NCBI GenBank assembly: GCA_947177515.1
Contig: CAMWUU010000265.1
Location: 1 to 5,165, forward strand
DNA: 5,165 bases
Direction of reading: 5' to 3'
Origin: an uncultured Lachnospiraceae bacterium
GTDB lineage: Bacteria > Bacillota > Clostridia > Lachnospirales > Lachnospiraceae
Shown piece by piece: positions 1-5,165 of the stretch (its first letter is position 1; every line of letters starts with the position of its first letter). The notes below the pieces were generated by a model. The model searched no databases, had not been told where the DNA came from, and was given only the letters and a program-made list of their open reading frames with translations. The position numbers were made by a program, and so were the translations under genes.

Positions 1-337
1 TTGGAATTCCAAGTTCCATAAGCTGTGTGGAAAGATACAGATTCCGCTCCAGATTGGTTCCATCAATAATATTGATGATTGCATCCGGCCTCTCCCCAAT
101 CAGATAATTTCTAGCAACCACCTCCTCAAGCGTATATGGGGAGAGCGAATAAACACCGGGCAAATCAATAATCGTAATCTCCTCCCCTAAAAAGAAAGAT
201 TTTTTTAACTTCCCCTCCTTTTTCTCAACAGTCACACCCGGCCAGTTCCCAACAAACTGGTTCGAACCTGTCAGTGCGTTAAACAGTGTGGTCTTTCCCG
301 AGTTCGGGTTCCCCGCCAATGCAATATTAACTGACAT
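1..337 (-). CDS. feoB: Ferrous iron transport protein B, N-terminal part of the GTPase domain (partial)
   Basis: This is the first 112 codons of FeoB, the cytoplasmic-membrane Fe(II) transporter that carries a GTP-binding domain at its N terminus; the rest lies beyond the left edge. The G1/P-loop GNPNSGKTT is at residues 9-17, followed by LFNALTG, the FeoB-typical NWPGVTVEKKEG (31-42) with the G2 threonine at T36, and the G3 motif DLPG at 58-61, followed by VYSLSPYT. The last visible stretch, IDGTNLERNLYLSTQLMELG, is also typical of FeoB, where the G4 motif would come next. The start ATG (335-337) has a strong site, GAAAGGAG (346-353), 8 bases upstream. It follows two feoA genes on the same strand, but with an unusually long gap of 254 bases, so it may have its own promoter. 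Family assignment is secure; full length and transmembrane part cannot be judged. Confidence 0.97.
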   Translation of the reverse strand, partial: MSVNIALAGNPNSGKTTLFNALTGSNQFVGNWPGVTVEKKEGKLKKSFFLGEEITIIDLPGVYSLSPYTLEEVVARNYLIGERPDAIINIIDGTNLERNLYLSTQLMELGIP

Positions 338-454
338 AAAATATACTCCTTTCTGCTTTTCTACCGCCAAAAACCACCGTCCTTACAGCGGCTTTCAATA
401 TCACTTATGTATATTTACGAATGGACACTGTGGTCTGTTCTGTACAAACTTCAT

Positions 455-472
455 ACAGCTTAGGTAAGCTGT
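455..472. repeat. Perfect short inverted repeat (hairpin) upstream of feoB
   Basis: ACAGCTT (455-461) and AAGCTGT (466-472) are exact inverted copies around the 4-base loop AGGT. There is no T-run after it on either strand, so it is not an intrinsic terminator. It lies in the untranslated stretch before feoB, or inside the possible small reading frame 505-401. It could be an mRNA stability or processing element; it could also be chance, because a 7-base stem is short. Confidence 0.35.
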
Positions 473-540
473 CCCCAGAATTTCCCCAAACTGGTTGATC
501 AGCATTTTATCAGCCTTCTTATTAGCTTATCCTTCTTATA

Positions 541-556
541 ATTAGTCAAAACTAAC
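541..556 (-). promoter_or_regulatory. Putative DtxR/MntR-type metal-repressor operator before feoB
   Basis: On the minus strand the site reads GTTAGTTTTGACTAAT: half-sites GTTAG and CTAAT around 6 bases. This is the same arrangement, with one base changed, as the palindrome over the -10 box of the feoA promoter at 1112-1127. A tighter exact palindrome, TTAGT-TTTG-ACTAA, sits inside it (542-555). It includes a possible -35 element, TTGACT (544-549). The half-sites resemble the TTAGGTTAG half of DtxR/IdeR-class boxes and not a Fur box. Recurrence of the motif at two places in one iron locus is the main support; binding of a repressor is inferred. Confidence 0.5.
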
Positions 557-591
557 CTATTACCAAAAAAATTTCATTTCCTCTTTTTTCC

Positions 592-813
592 CTATTCCAC
601 CTCGATAATTGCCGCATCCTCCCGACGCAGCGAAAGTTCGTATCCCCTCACTGTCACTTCGACTGGATCGCCAAGCGGGGCTACCTTGCGTACAAAAACC
701 TCCACCCCCTTTGTTATGCCCATATCCATGATCCTGCGCTTAATGGCTCCTTCCCCCGCAAGTTTTTTTACTTTCACAGTCTGCCCACAGGCAACCTCCT
801 TCAATGTCCTCAT
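592..813 (-). CDS. feoA: Ferrous iron transport protein A (FeoA), classical type
   Basis: A 73-residue FeoA-domain protein of usual family length. FeoA folds as a small SH3-like barrel, stays in the cytosol and is thought to help FeoB in Fe(II) uptake. Visible hallmarks are KKLAGEGAIKRRIMDMGI at 16-33, containing the family signature R-R-I-x-x-M-G-I followed by G36, then PLGDP at 46-50 and the closing strand RGYELSLRREDA (56-67), ending in IIEVE. The start ATG (811-813) has an excellent ribosome-binding site, GAAAGGAGG (820-828), 6 bases away. It follows the other feoA after only 25 bases, so the two are surely cotranscribed from the promoter at 1115-1143. No oddity is seen apart from the long gap that follows it before feoB. 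Confidence 0.93.
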   Translation of the reverse strand: MRTLKEVACGQTVKVKKLAGEGAIKRRIMDMGITKGVEVFVRKVAPLGDPVEVTVRGYELSLRREDAAIIEVE

Positions 814-838
814 CTATATCCTCCTTTCTGTGCCAAGC

Positions 839-1048
839 TTAGACCAGAATCTTGCCAGCCATATCCTTTCCAATTGCCACACGGGAATCCTTTATACTTA
901 CAATCATATTTCCCCCTGCCATGGAAACCACGGTAACCGTCCCGCCCGTCACAAAGCCAAGCTTCTCAAGAAATTTTCGCGTTTCCTCCTTCCCGCCAAT
1001 CCTGCGGATTATATTTGGCACGCCAGTTGCTGCCATTGTAAGTGGCAT
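839..1048 (-). CDS. feoA: FeoA-domain protein, second divergent copy (first gene of the feo operon)
   Basis: A 69-residue FeoA-like protein. It begins MPLTMAATGVPNIIRRIGG, has FLEKLGFVTGGTV at 26-38, which corresponds to the M-G-x-x-x-G turn of classical FeoA, and GGNMIVSIKDSRVAI at 45-59 as the final strands. It differs strongly from its neighbour and represents the second FeoA type often paired with feoB in clostridia. I chose the ATG at 1046-1048 because AAGGGGG (1058-1064) lies 9 bases upstream and the protein then starts as family members do. The frame remains open to other ATGs at 1055-1057 and 1097-1099, but the first overlaps the ribosome-binding site and the second lies only about 9 bases from the expected transcription start. 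It is the promoter-proximal gene of the operon. Its role, beyond assisting or modulating FeoB, is inferred. Confidence 0.88.
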   Translation of the reverse strand: MPLTMAATGVPNIIRRIGGKEETRKFLEKLGFVTGGTVTVVSMAGGNMIVSIKDSRVAIGKDMAGKILV

Positions 1049-1111
1049 AACACTCATCCCCCTTCTGTGTTTTATATGACCTTTTGAAAATGACCACATC
1101 CTTTTCTCGAT

Positions 1112-1127
1112 GTTAGTATATGCTAAC
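1112..1127 (-). promoter_or_regulatory. Putative iron-repressor operator over the feo -10 box
   Basis: A perfect palindrome: GTTAG (1112-1116), 6 bases, CTAAC (1123-1127). A second, overlapping exact palindrome is TTAGT (1113-1117), 8 bases, ACTAA (1126-1130). It covers the whole -10 hexamer of the feo promoter, the usual place for a repressor that blocks RNA polymerase. The half-sites resemble those of DtxR/IdeR/MntR-class metalloregulators; a Fur-like GATAATNATTATC is not present. A near copy lies before feoB at 541-556. Regulator identity is inferred from the motif and the target genes. Confidence 0.6.
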
Positions 1128-1143
1128 TAAAGTTAATTGTCAA
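1115..1143 (-). promoter_or_regulatory. Strong sigma-70/SigA promoter of the feoA-feoA-feoB operon
   Basis: On the minus strand, a perfect -35 TTGACA (1138-1143) is separated by exactly 17 bases from the -10 TATACT (1115-1120). Transcription should start near 1108, which gives a leader of about 60 bases before the first feoA at 1048. The -10 box lies within the palindrome 1112-1127, so the promoter is probably repressed under iron-replete conditions. The strength of the match to consensus makes this a confident call. Confidence 0.8.
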
Positions 1144-1186
1144 GAATTATTTTTAGTTTTTTCTATCTTCAATTTCCTATCTAAGG

Positions 1187-1232
1187 AAAATAAACCCATT
1201 CTCCCTGGGTGGCTTCCAAAACAAACCACCCA
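1187..1232 (-). terminator. Probable weak intrinsic terminator of the lipoprotein operon, with competing helix
   Basis: On the minus strand, ACCCA (1206-1210) pairs with TGGGT (1194-1198) around a 7-base loop and runs directly into TTTATTTT (1194-1187), the layout of a rho-independent terminator, though with only a 5-base stem. Just before it, TGGGTGG (1232-1226) can pair over 7 bases with CCACCCA (1212-1206), using the same bases as the terminator stem, so the two helices exclude each other. The site is 18 bases past the stop of the 424-residue lipoprotein and before the feo promoter, where a terminator is expected. The short stem limits confidence. Confidence 0.45.
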
Positions 1233-1249
1233 ACAACACACATCTTTTT

Positions 1250-2524
1250 TCACTCCCCGATTGGATGAAACGAAAATCCGGTTTCGGTCACATAGCCGCC
1301 GGATATAACACTCAGCCGCTCCACCCCTCTTTTCATCTGTACCAGACGCAGTACCGGATTCTTGTCTTTACTGTAGTGCCCTACAATACTATAGACTTTA
1401 TTGCCATCTGTATAAAACTCAAAAATATAATTCAATTTTTCATCCATGCTAAACCATGTTCCGCTCTTCCCTCCCTCAATCTCAACCAGCCAATTTTCCG
1501 TGCCGTAAATCCAGCCGTCCACTACAATATAACTAAATACACTATCTTCTTTTACTGCACAAGTTTGTTCTTTACCTGATGTTAAGTCGAACATATGGAA
1601 ACGATCCTGTGCACGCCAGCAAAGATAGTTATCCTTCACATAGTAATCTGAACTAGGCTGCAAATCTTCCCACACCGTCCCGCGCCTGCCATCCGCCGTT
1701 CTAAGTTCCATCCCAATCCGGTAGCTGATTTCCGGCTTTTCCTCATCGTGTTTTAAAGTTACTGCAAAGAAATACTCCCCATAGCGCTGTGGGTTCAAAA
1801 TATATTCTGTATTCCCATTACATTCCAATTCCACAAGACTCCTGCTATCAAAATAATAAAACCATTCCTTCACCCGCTCTATCTTTAAATCCCCCTTATA
1901 ATCTACGCTTTCCCCTTTCTTTCTGCAATAGATCATATCCTGATAGACCACAATGGAATCAAATACTTCCTCCAAAAGAACTGCAACATTTCCTGTCACC
2001 GGGTCGTATTCCATAATATTTCCACTTACCGCGCCTTCGATCTGGAACTGATTATAGGACTCAAGCAGAAAATACAGCTTCCCCCCGCGGCAGAACAGCC
2101 TTTTGCCCGGCAGTTCCACCACAGTCTGCGACTGCCCGTTATAAACAGCATGGATCATAAAATCCCCACCATAATCCACATAATACAATATTCCATATAA
2201 TGGGTCAGTACAAATTGGCACAACATTCTCCCAATTCATTACATTTTCTGGCAGATTACAATAGAAAGCATCTTCCTCGCCGACCACCGCCAACTCCCCG
2301 AATGCTTTCCCTTTAAGAGTAAGCGCTTCTCCCACTTCTCCATTATTCCCAAGTTTCTGGCTAAATCCCTCATCCGCATCCGACCCAGACGGCGTTGTGG
2401 AGATTTCCCCCGCCATCCCTTCCGTTTTCTGTACTTCCCCTTCTGTCTTGTTACCACAAGAAGCAAGTACAAAAACACAAACGACCATAAACATAAAACC
2501 TATTCCACGATATAATAATCTCAT
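1250..2524 (-). CDS. Lipoprotein with propeller-like repeats, function unknown
   Basis: A 424-residue protein with a lipoprotein signal peptide: MRLLYR, a hydrophobic stretch to about residue 19, then the lipobox L20-A21-S22-C23. It should therefore be lipid-anchored outside the cytoplasmic membrane. Residues 24-65 form a polar linker rich in Gly, Glu, Ser and Thr. The rest repeats short beta-strand units with an aromatic core, such as GGKLYFLLES (147-156), DMIYCRKK (196-203), NYLCWRAQ (299-306), DGWIYGTE (336-343) and DGNKVYSI (373-380), as expected of a beta-propeller; no catalytic motif is seen. I chose the ATG at 2522-2524, with AAGGGGG (2533-2539) 8 bases upstream, over an in-frame TTG at 2555-2557 that would add 11 residues before the signal peptide. 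It follows the larger lipoprotein by 75 bases on the same strand and resembles its N-terminal half in style, so the two probably work together. Ligand unknown. Confidence 0.8.
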   Translation of the reverse strand: MRLLYRGIGFMFMVVCVFVLASCGNKTEGEVQKTEGMAGEISTTPSGSDADEGFSQKLGNNGEVGEALTLKGKAFGELAVVGEEDAFYCNLPENVMNWENVVPICTDPLYGILYYVDYGGDFMIHAVYNGQSQTVVELPGKRLFCRGGKLYFLLESYNQFQIEGAVSGNIMEYDPVTGNVAVLLEEVFDSIVVYQDMIYCRKKGESVDYKGDLKIERVKEWFYYFDSRSLVELECNGNTEYILNPQRYGEYFFAVTLKHDEEKPEISYRIGMELRTADGRRGTVWEDLQPSSDYYVKDNYLCWRAQDRFHMFDLTSGKEQTCAVKEDSVFSYIVVDGWIYGTENWLVEIEGGKSGTWFSMDEKLNYIFEFYTDGNKVYSIVGHYSKDKNPVLRLVQMKRGVERLSVISGGYVTETGFSFHPIGE

Positions 2525-2599
2525 CCTTATTTCCCCCTTATTTCCCCCAGCCCGCAAAAGTGGGCATATGAACCAATATTTAAAAATTTATTTTCGAAC

Positions 2600-4585
2600 T
2601 TATTCTCCCCAGTACATCTTTAATTTCGGCTCTGTCTGTTTTATGTATTCCACAACAGAAAGTTCTCCGGAAAGCATCTCATCAAACCCCGTATCATAAA
2701 TATCAGAGTCCGGCGCAAAAACAATTTCTGCATCCTGATATACTTTATATAAGGCAGTATCAAGCGCATTTTGGGTTCCCCCATCCGCAAAATATGGCAC
2801 ATCCTCACTTCTCATCTGATAGGCTACCAAATCTGCCAGATAGGATAACGCCTCTTCCCTTCTCTTTGAGTCCGGGTTCACCGCCAAAAAGGTACAGGAG
2901 GCAATATTTTTATCCGAAGCCAAAAGCTTTGGTATCCCGACAAAAACTCCATCTTCCTCATAATACGCCCTCCCCGGTGCATAATCAAATCTCCAAAGCC
3001 CCGTTATCGCCTCCATAATCATATCTTTTTCATCAGTTCCATAATCACATTCCACAGTGCAGATGTTTGACAGGGCACGGACAGACTCTTCAAACAGCCC
3101 GCCGGAAAGTGTATGGTAATTTGAAAAATACTGTCTGGCAAAAATCCGCTTTAAAAAACCACTGTTTATACCAATCTTTCCTTGCTGTTCCTTTGTTGTC
3201 TTAAAGAGCATTTCCTCATATTCCTGCCAGGTCATGTCCGAACGCAGGGAAAGCCCGTTTTCCTTTAAAAGCTCCTCTCTTGAAAGAATACCCGGTACAT
3301 CGATTTGTACAGGCAGCATCCAGATTGTCCCATCCTCCTTTACTGCTGCCTCCCGCACATATGGAAAACAGCGGGCAAAATATTCCTCAATGCCAGGCAC
3401 ATCATTCAACGGGTAAAATACCCCATTCTTACGCAGATTACTGGCATTACCATCAAAACTATCCACCATGCACAGATCATAATCCTGATCCCGCGCCAAC
3501 ACCTTCACTGTGAACTTCTCATCACTTAGCTCAATCTTCTCCATAAGGTAGCCGCAGCCATACGGTGCCACAAGGGAACCGCCTTCCCTTGTAAGAAAAC
3601 TTAATTTCTTATTATCGCGCTGTACCGCGTCAAGCGGAAAGGAAATCAACCCTTTTGAATACTGTCGACAATAAATTCTTCCACCCGTATAAAGCACCCC
3701 GAAAAATCCGGTAAAAGCATCCGGATAAAGTTCTGCCTCAACCGATAAATTATTGATATCTGACAGGACAAGCCCCCTCGGATTAAAAGTATAGTCATAT
3801 ATCACATCCCTGCCGCCATTGCAGACCGCAAACCGGTCAAACTTATAATCCTCAAAACGCCCCTGTACCCGCATGGAATCCTTTGCAGGATCATATTTCA
3901 TCAGACAATAACCATCCCCTTCCTGATATCCTAGAACAACCAATGTCCCATCCCCGCCTGCCGCCATACTGATTGGAAATTCAAATCCAAGCTGTGTCTG
4001 CTCCTTGGTAACAACACAGTAGGAAACTAAGCGCTCCCCGGAAAAAGTATAGCCTGAATTTGGCGGTTCTTGTGTCTGCCAGTTTGGAGATTTCCCAAGT
4101 ATGTAAACCACATCCCCCACTACCACAAGCTGCTTGATCTGGTCAAAATAAGTGAAATCACACAGCTTAGTAATTACCCCGTCCTCCACAGAATAAGAGA
4201 AAAGATACAGATCAATCCCATACTCCATATTCTGTGCCGTAAAATACACATATTTCCCATCTTCTGACACTGCAAGTGCCCCCACCATATCATAATCCTT
4301 TAAGCTTATGGATTTCTCCCATTCCCCCATAGCATTAAAGCGATGTAACTTATATTCTGACTCCTCCTCCATAACCTGTTCCAAATTAACCTGATAAACC
4401 GTCCCATCCTCCATCGCCGTAAAACATGACATATTGTCTAGCGGATACTCAACAACCAAATCCTGAAGCGGCACATTCGGCGGCTTCTGTTCTTTGCCGC
4501 AGGCAACAAAGCCGCAAATCAGCAAAATAGCAGCAATTCCCCAAACCTTCCACTTTTGTTTTTTTCCCGTTTTCTTTCCCTTCAT
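2600..4585 (-). CDS. Lipoprotein: propeller-like domain joined to a family-1-type extracellular solute-binding domain
   Basis: A 661-residue protein, longer than ordinary solute-binding proteins (about 400-450). It starts with a basic stretch, a hydrophobic segment (about 14-28) and a lipobox-like F26-V27-A28-C29, so it is probably lipid-anchored outside the cell. Residues about 45-340 show repeated strand units, for example DGTVYQVNL (60-68), DGKYVYFTAQ (109-118), GDVVYILGK (157-165), GDGTLVVLGY (211-220) and GGRIYCRQYS (301-310), suggesting a beta-propeller. Residues about 350-661 look like the family-1 solute-binding fold: DYDLCMVDS, YPLNDVPGIEEYF (391-403), DGTIWMLPVQIDVPGI (418-433), MTWQEYEEML (451-460), GVFVGIPKL with SKRREEALSYLADLV (546-587), and a final helix. 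The helix that usually follows the first strand of this fold appears missing. AAGGAGG (4596-4602) lies 9 bases from ATG. No ABC permease or ATPase is adjacent in the window. Sensing or ligand capture is inferred; the ligand is unknown. Confidence 0.82.
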   Translation of the reverse strand: MKGKKTGKKQKWKVWGIAAILLICGFVACGKEQKPPNVPLQDLVVEYPLDNMSCFTAMEDGTVYQVNLEQVMEEESEYKLHRFNAMGEWEKSISLKDYDMVGALAVSEDGKYVYFTAQNMEYGIDLYLFSYSVEDGVITKLCDFTYFDQIKQLVVVGDVVYILGKSPNWQTQEPPNSGYTFSGERLVSYCVVTKEQTQLGFEFPISMAAGGDGTLVVLGYQEGDGYCLMKYDPAKDSMRVQGRFEDYKFDRFAVCNGGRDVIYDYTFNPRGLVLSDINNLSVEAELYPDAFTGFFGVLYTGGRIYCRQYSKGLISFPLDAVQRDNKKLSFLTREGGSLVAPYGCGYLMEKIELSDEKFTVKVLARDQDYDLCMVDSFDGNASNLRKNGVFYPLNDVPGIEEYFARCFPYVREAAVKEDGTIWMLPVQIDVPGILSREELLKENGLSLRSDMTWQEYEEMLFKTTKEQQGKIGINSGFLKRIFARQYFSNYHTLSGGLFEESVRALSNICTVECDYGTDEKDMIMEAITGLWRFDYAPGRAYYEEDGVFVGIPKLLASDKNIASCTFLAVNPDSKRREEALSYLADLVAYQMRSEDVPYFADGGTQNALDTALYKVYQDAEIVFAPDSDIYDTGFDEMLSGELSVVEYIKQTEPKLKMYWGE

Positions 4586-5046
4586 ACTATACAGCCCTCC
4601 TTCTTCTTTAAAATCATATAGCCATTTCGCATAAAAATCTAGATAATTTTTGCTTTTTCATTATCAATTATTGCTATTCTTTCTTCTATTATCATACGAT
4701 TTCATCCCCTTTTTACTAAATACTCCAAAACTTTTTACCAGATACAAACCGCTTTTTCCTCTTTACCATCTTTCCATTGTTAAAATATCAAAATTGACCA
4801 CTCAAAAATGCTGATTTCTTTCCCCATAGCTAAAAGGAACCTGATAAAAAACATACTCCTACCTTCTATATTTGCCCACCCCAAAATAGCAAGAAGCAGG
4901 ATCCCGACTGCATCTTCCATCCTTGTTAAAAAAAGTATTTTACTATGGATTATTTTGACTTTTGGGGGATTCTATGATATATTAAAAATATTCTTGAGTT
5001 CGGCTGGATGAAAAAGACTGGTTTTAACCACAGGGGGAAGAAAATA
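4586..5046. other. AT-rich divergent intergenic region
   Basis: This 461-base spacer lies between the divergent large lipoprotein gene (minus) and the membrane-protein gene (plus). It holds the lipoprotein ribosome-binding site at 4596-4602 and the plus-strand promoter at 4955-4983. I found no convincing promoter for the minus-strand operon; TATGAT-like hexamers occur, but without a good -35. GATAAT (4642-4647) and ATTATC (4660-4665) form a 6-base inverted repeat of doubtful meaning. Short open frames overlap at about 4780-5011 on both strands; none has a convincing ribosome-binding site, so I do not call a gene there. Confidence 0.6.
4955..4983 (+). promoter_or_regulatory. Probable SigA promoter of the plus-strand membrane-protein gene
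   Basis: TTGACT (4955-4960) and TATATT (4978-4983) are separated by exactly 17 bases, each hexamer differing from consensus at one position. Transcription would start near 4990, giving an untranslated leader of about 57 bases before the ATG at 5047. That distance also argues against the in-frame ATG at 5008 as the start. Confidence 0.65.
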
Positions 5047-5165
5047 ATGCAATCAAAAAAGCAGAAGAAACAGCATGGCATTTTTATTATAGGGGTCGGA
5101 ATTGCGTTAGCGGCGTTTCTTCTTCTTATTGTTGCAATCATAGTGGGAATAGAAGAATCCCCAGA
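5047..5165 (+). CDS. Unrecognised membrane-anchored protein, N terminus (partial)
   Basis: Thirty-nine codons before the right edge. The protein begins with a strongly basic stretch (MQSKKQKKQHG) followed by one hydrophobic segment of about 22 residues, IFIIGVGIALAAFLLLIVAI and onward, then turns acidic (EESP). This is an N-terminal membrane anchor or an uncleaved signal; no lipobox cysteine is visible. AGGGGG (5032-5037) sits 9 bases before the ATG, and a good promoter lies upstream. An in-frame ATG at 5008 would add 13 residues, but it has no ribosome-binding site. The gene is transcribed away from the lipoprotein pair. Too little is present to assign a family; the basic-then-hydrophobic start in the right context makes a real gene likely. 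Confidence 0.75.
   Translation, partial: MQSKKQKKQHGIFIIGVGIALAAFLLLIVAIIVGIEESP

Larger units (their letters stand above)
338..591 (-). other. Long feoA-feoB intergenic leader with hairpin and possible 34-codon ORF
   Basis: This 254-base stretch separates the second feoA from feoB, where Feo genes usually lie close together. Read on the minus strand it holds, in order, an AT-rich stretch, an operator-like palindrome (541-556), an A/G-rich segment, a possible 34-codon reading frame (505 down to 401), a perfect 7-base hairpin (455-472) inside that frame, and the feoB ribosome-binding site. The frame begins with ATG after AAGAAGG (514-520, spacing 8), starts MLINQFGEILG and has cysteines at 17 and 27; I do not recognise it, and it may be chance. 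A weak promoter could be formed by TTGACT (544-549) and TAATAA (519-524), but the 19-base spacer is long. No clear rho-independent terminator is seen after feoA, so readthrough into feoB remains possible. Confidence 0.5.

Noticed and set aside
686..1087. 133-codon plus-strand frame across the two feoA genes
   Set aside because: It lies antisense to two clear FeoA-family genes, and its protein resembles nothing; it is a shadow.
1049..1099. Upstream ATGs (1097-1099 and 1055-1057) for the first feoA
   Set aside because: The first lies about 9 bases from the expected transcription start with no spaced ribosome-binding site; the second directly abuts the AAGGGGG that serves the ATG at 1048.
2525..2557. 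In-frame TTG start extending the 424-residue lipoprotein by 11 residues
   Set aside because: The ATG at 2522-2524 has AAGGGGG at a good distance and places the signal peptide at the very N terminus; the extension would include the ribosome-binding site itself.
2550..2565. GCCC/GGGC hairpin between the two lipoprotein genes as a terminator
   Set aside because: Only four pairs and no T-run, so it does not argue against cotranscription.
4642..4665. GATAAT...ATTATC inverted repeat as a possible Fur box
   Set aside because: The 12-base gap does not fit the Fur 7-1-7 arrangement, and the flanks are simple A/T sequence; probably chance.
4808..5011. 67-codon plus-strand frame before the membrane-protein gene
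   Set aside because: No ribosome-binding site, no recognisable domain, and it contains the promoter at 4955-4983.
5008..5046. In-frame ATG at 5008 as start of the edge gene
   Set aside because: No Shine-Dalgarno sequence before it and it is too near the predicted transcription start; the ATG at 5047 has AGGGGG at 9 bases.

Overview
The window is most consistent with a low-to-moderate GC anaerobic Firmicute of the class Clostridia, probably of Lachnospiraceae type. The grounds are strong purine-rich Shine-Dalgarno sites, a tandem feoA-feoA-feoB ferrous-iron locus, and large lipoproteins that join propeller-like repeats to a solute-binding domain. This placement is inference from gene style; there is no rRNA or other marker gene here.

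Almost everything is coded on the minus strand, so the order of transcription runs from right to left. From high to low coordinates: (1) at the right edge, on the plus strand, the start of an unrecognised membrane-anchored protein (5047 onward) behind a good promoter at 4955-4983; (2) an AT-rich divergent spacer, 4586-5046; (3) a 661-residue lipoprotein (4585-2600) with a propeller-like N-terminal half and a family-1-like solute-binding C-terminal half; (4) 75 bases later, a 424-residue lipoprotein (2524-1250) made only of the propeller-like part, probably in the same operon; (5) a weak terminator near 1187-1212 with a competing helix beside it; (6) a strong promoter (1115-1143) whose -10 box lies inside a palindromic operator; (7) two different feoA genes (1048-839 and 813-592); (8) an unusually long 254-base gap that contains a second copy of the operator-like motif, a perfect hairpin and a possible 34-codon reading frame; (9) the start of feoB (337-1), cut off by the window edge inside its G domain.

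The Feo genes form a ferrous iron uptake unit: FeoB is the membrane Fe(II) transporter with a GTPase domain, and the FeoA proteins are small cytosolic SH3-like partners. The two matching palindromes (GTTAG-6-CTAAC and GTTAG-6-CTAAT) suggest metal-dependent repression by a DtxR/MntR-type regulator at both feoA and feoB; the regulator itself is not in the window. The two lipoproteins should sit on the outer face of the cytoplasmic membrane. Their ligand is unknown, and no transporter permease or ATPase is visible beside them. Nothing clearly marks a mobile element, a CRISPR array or an RNA gene.
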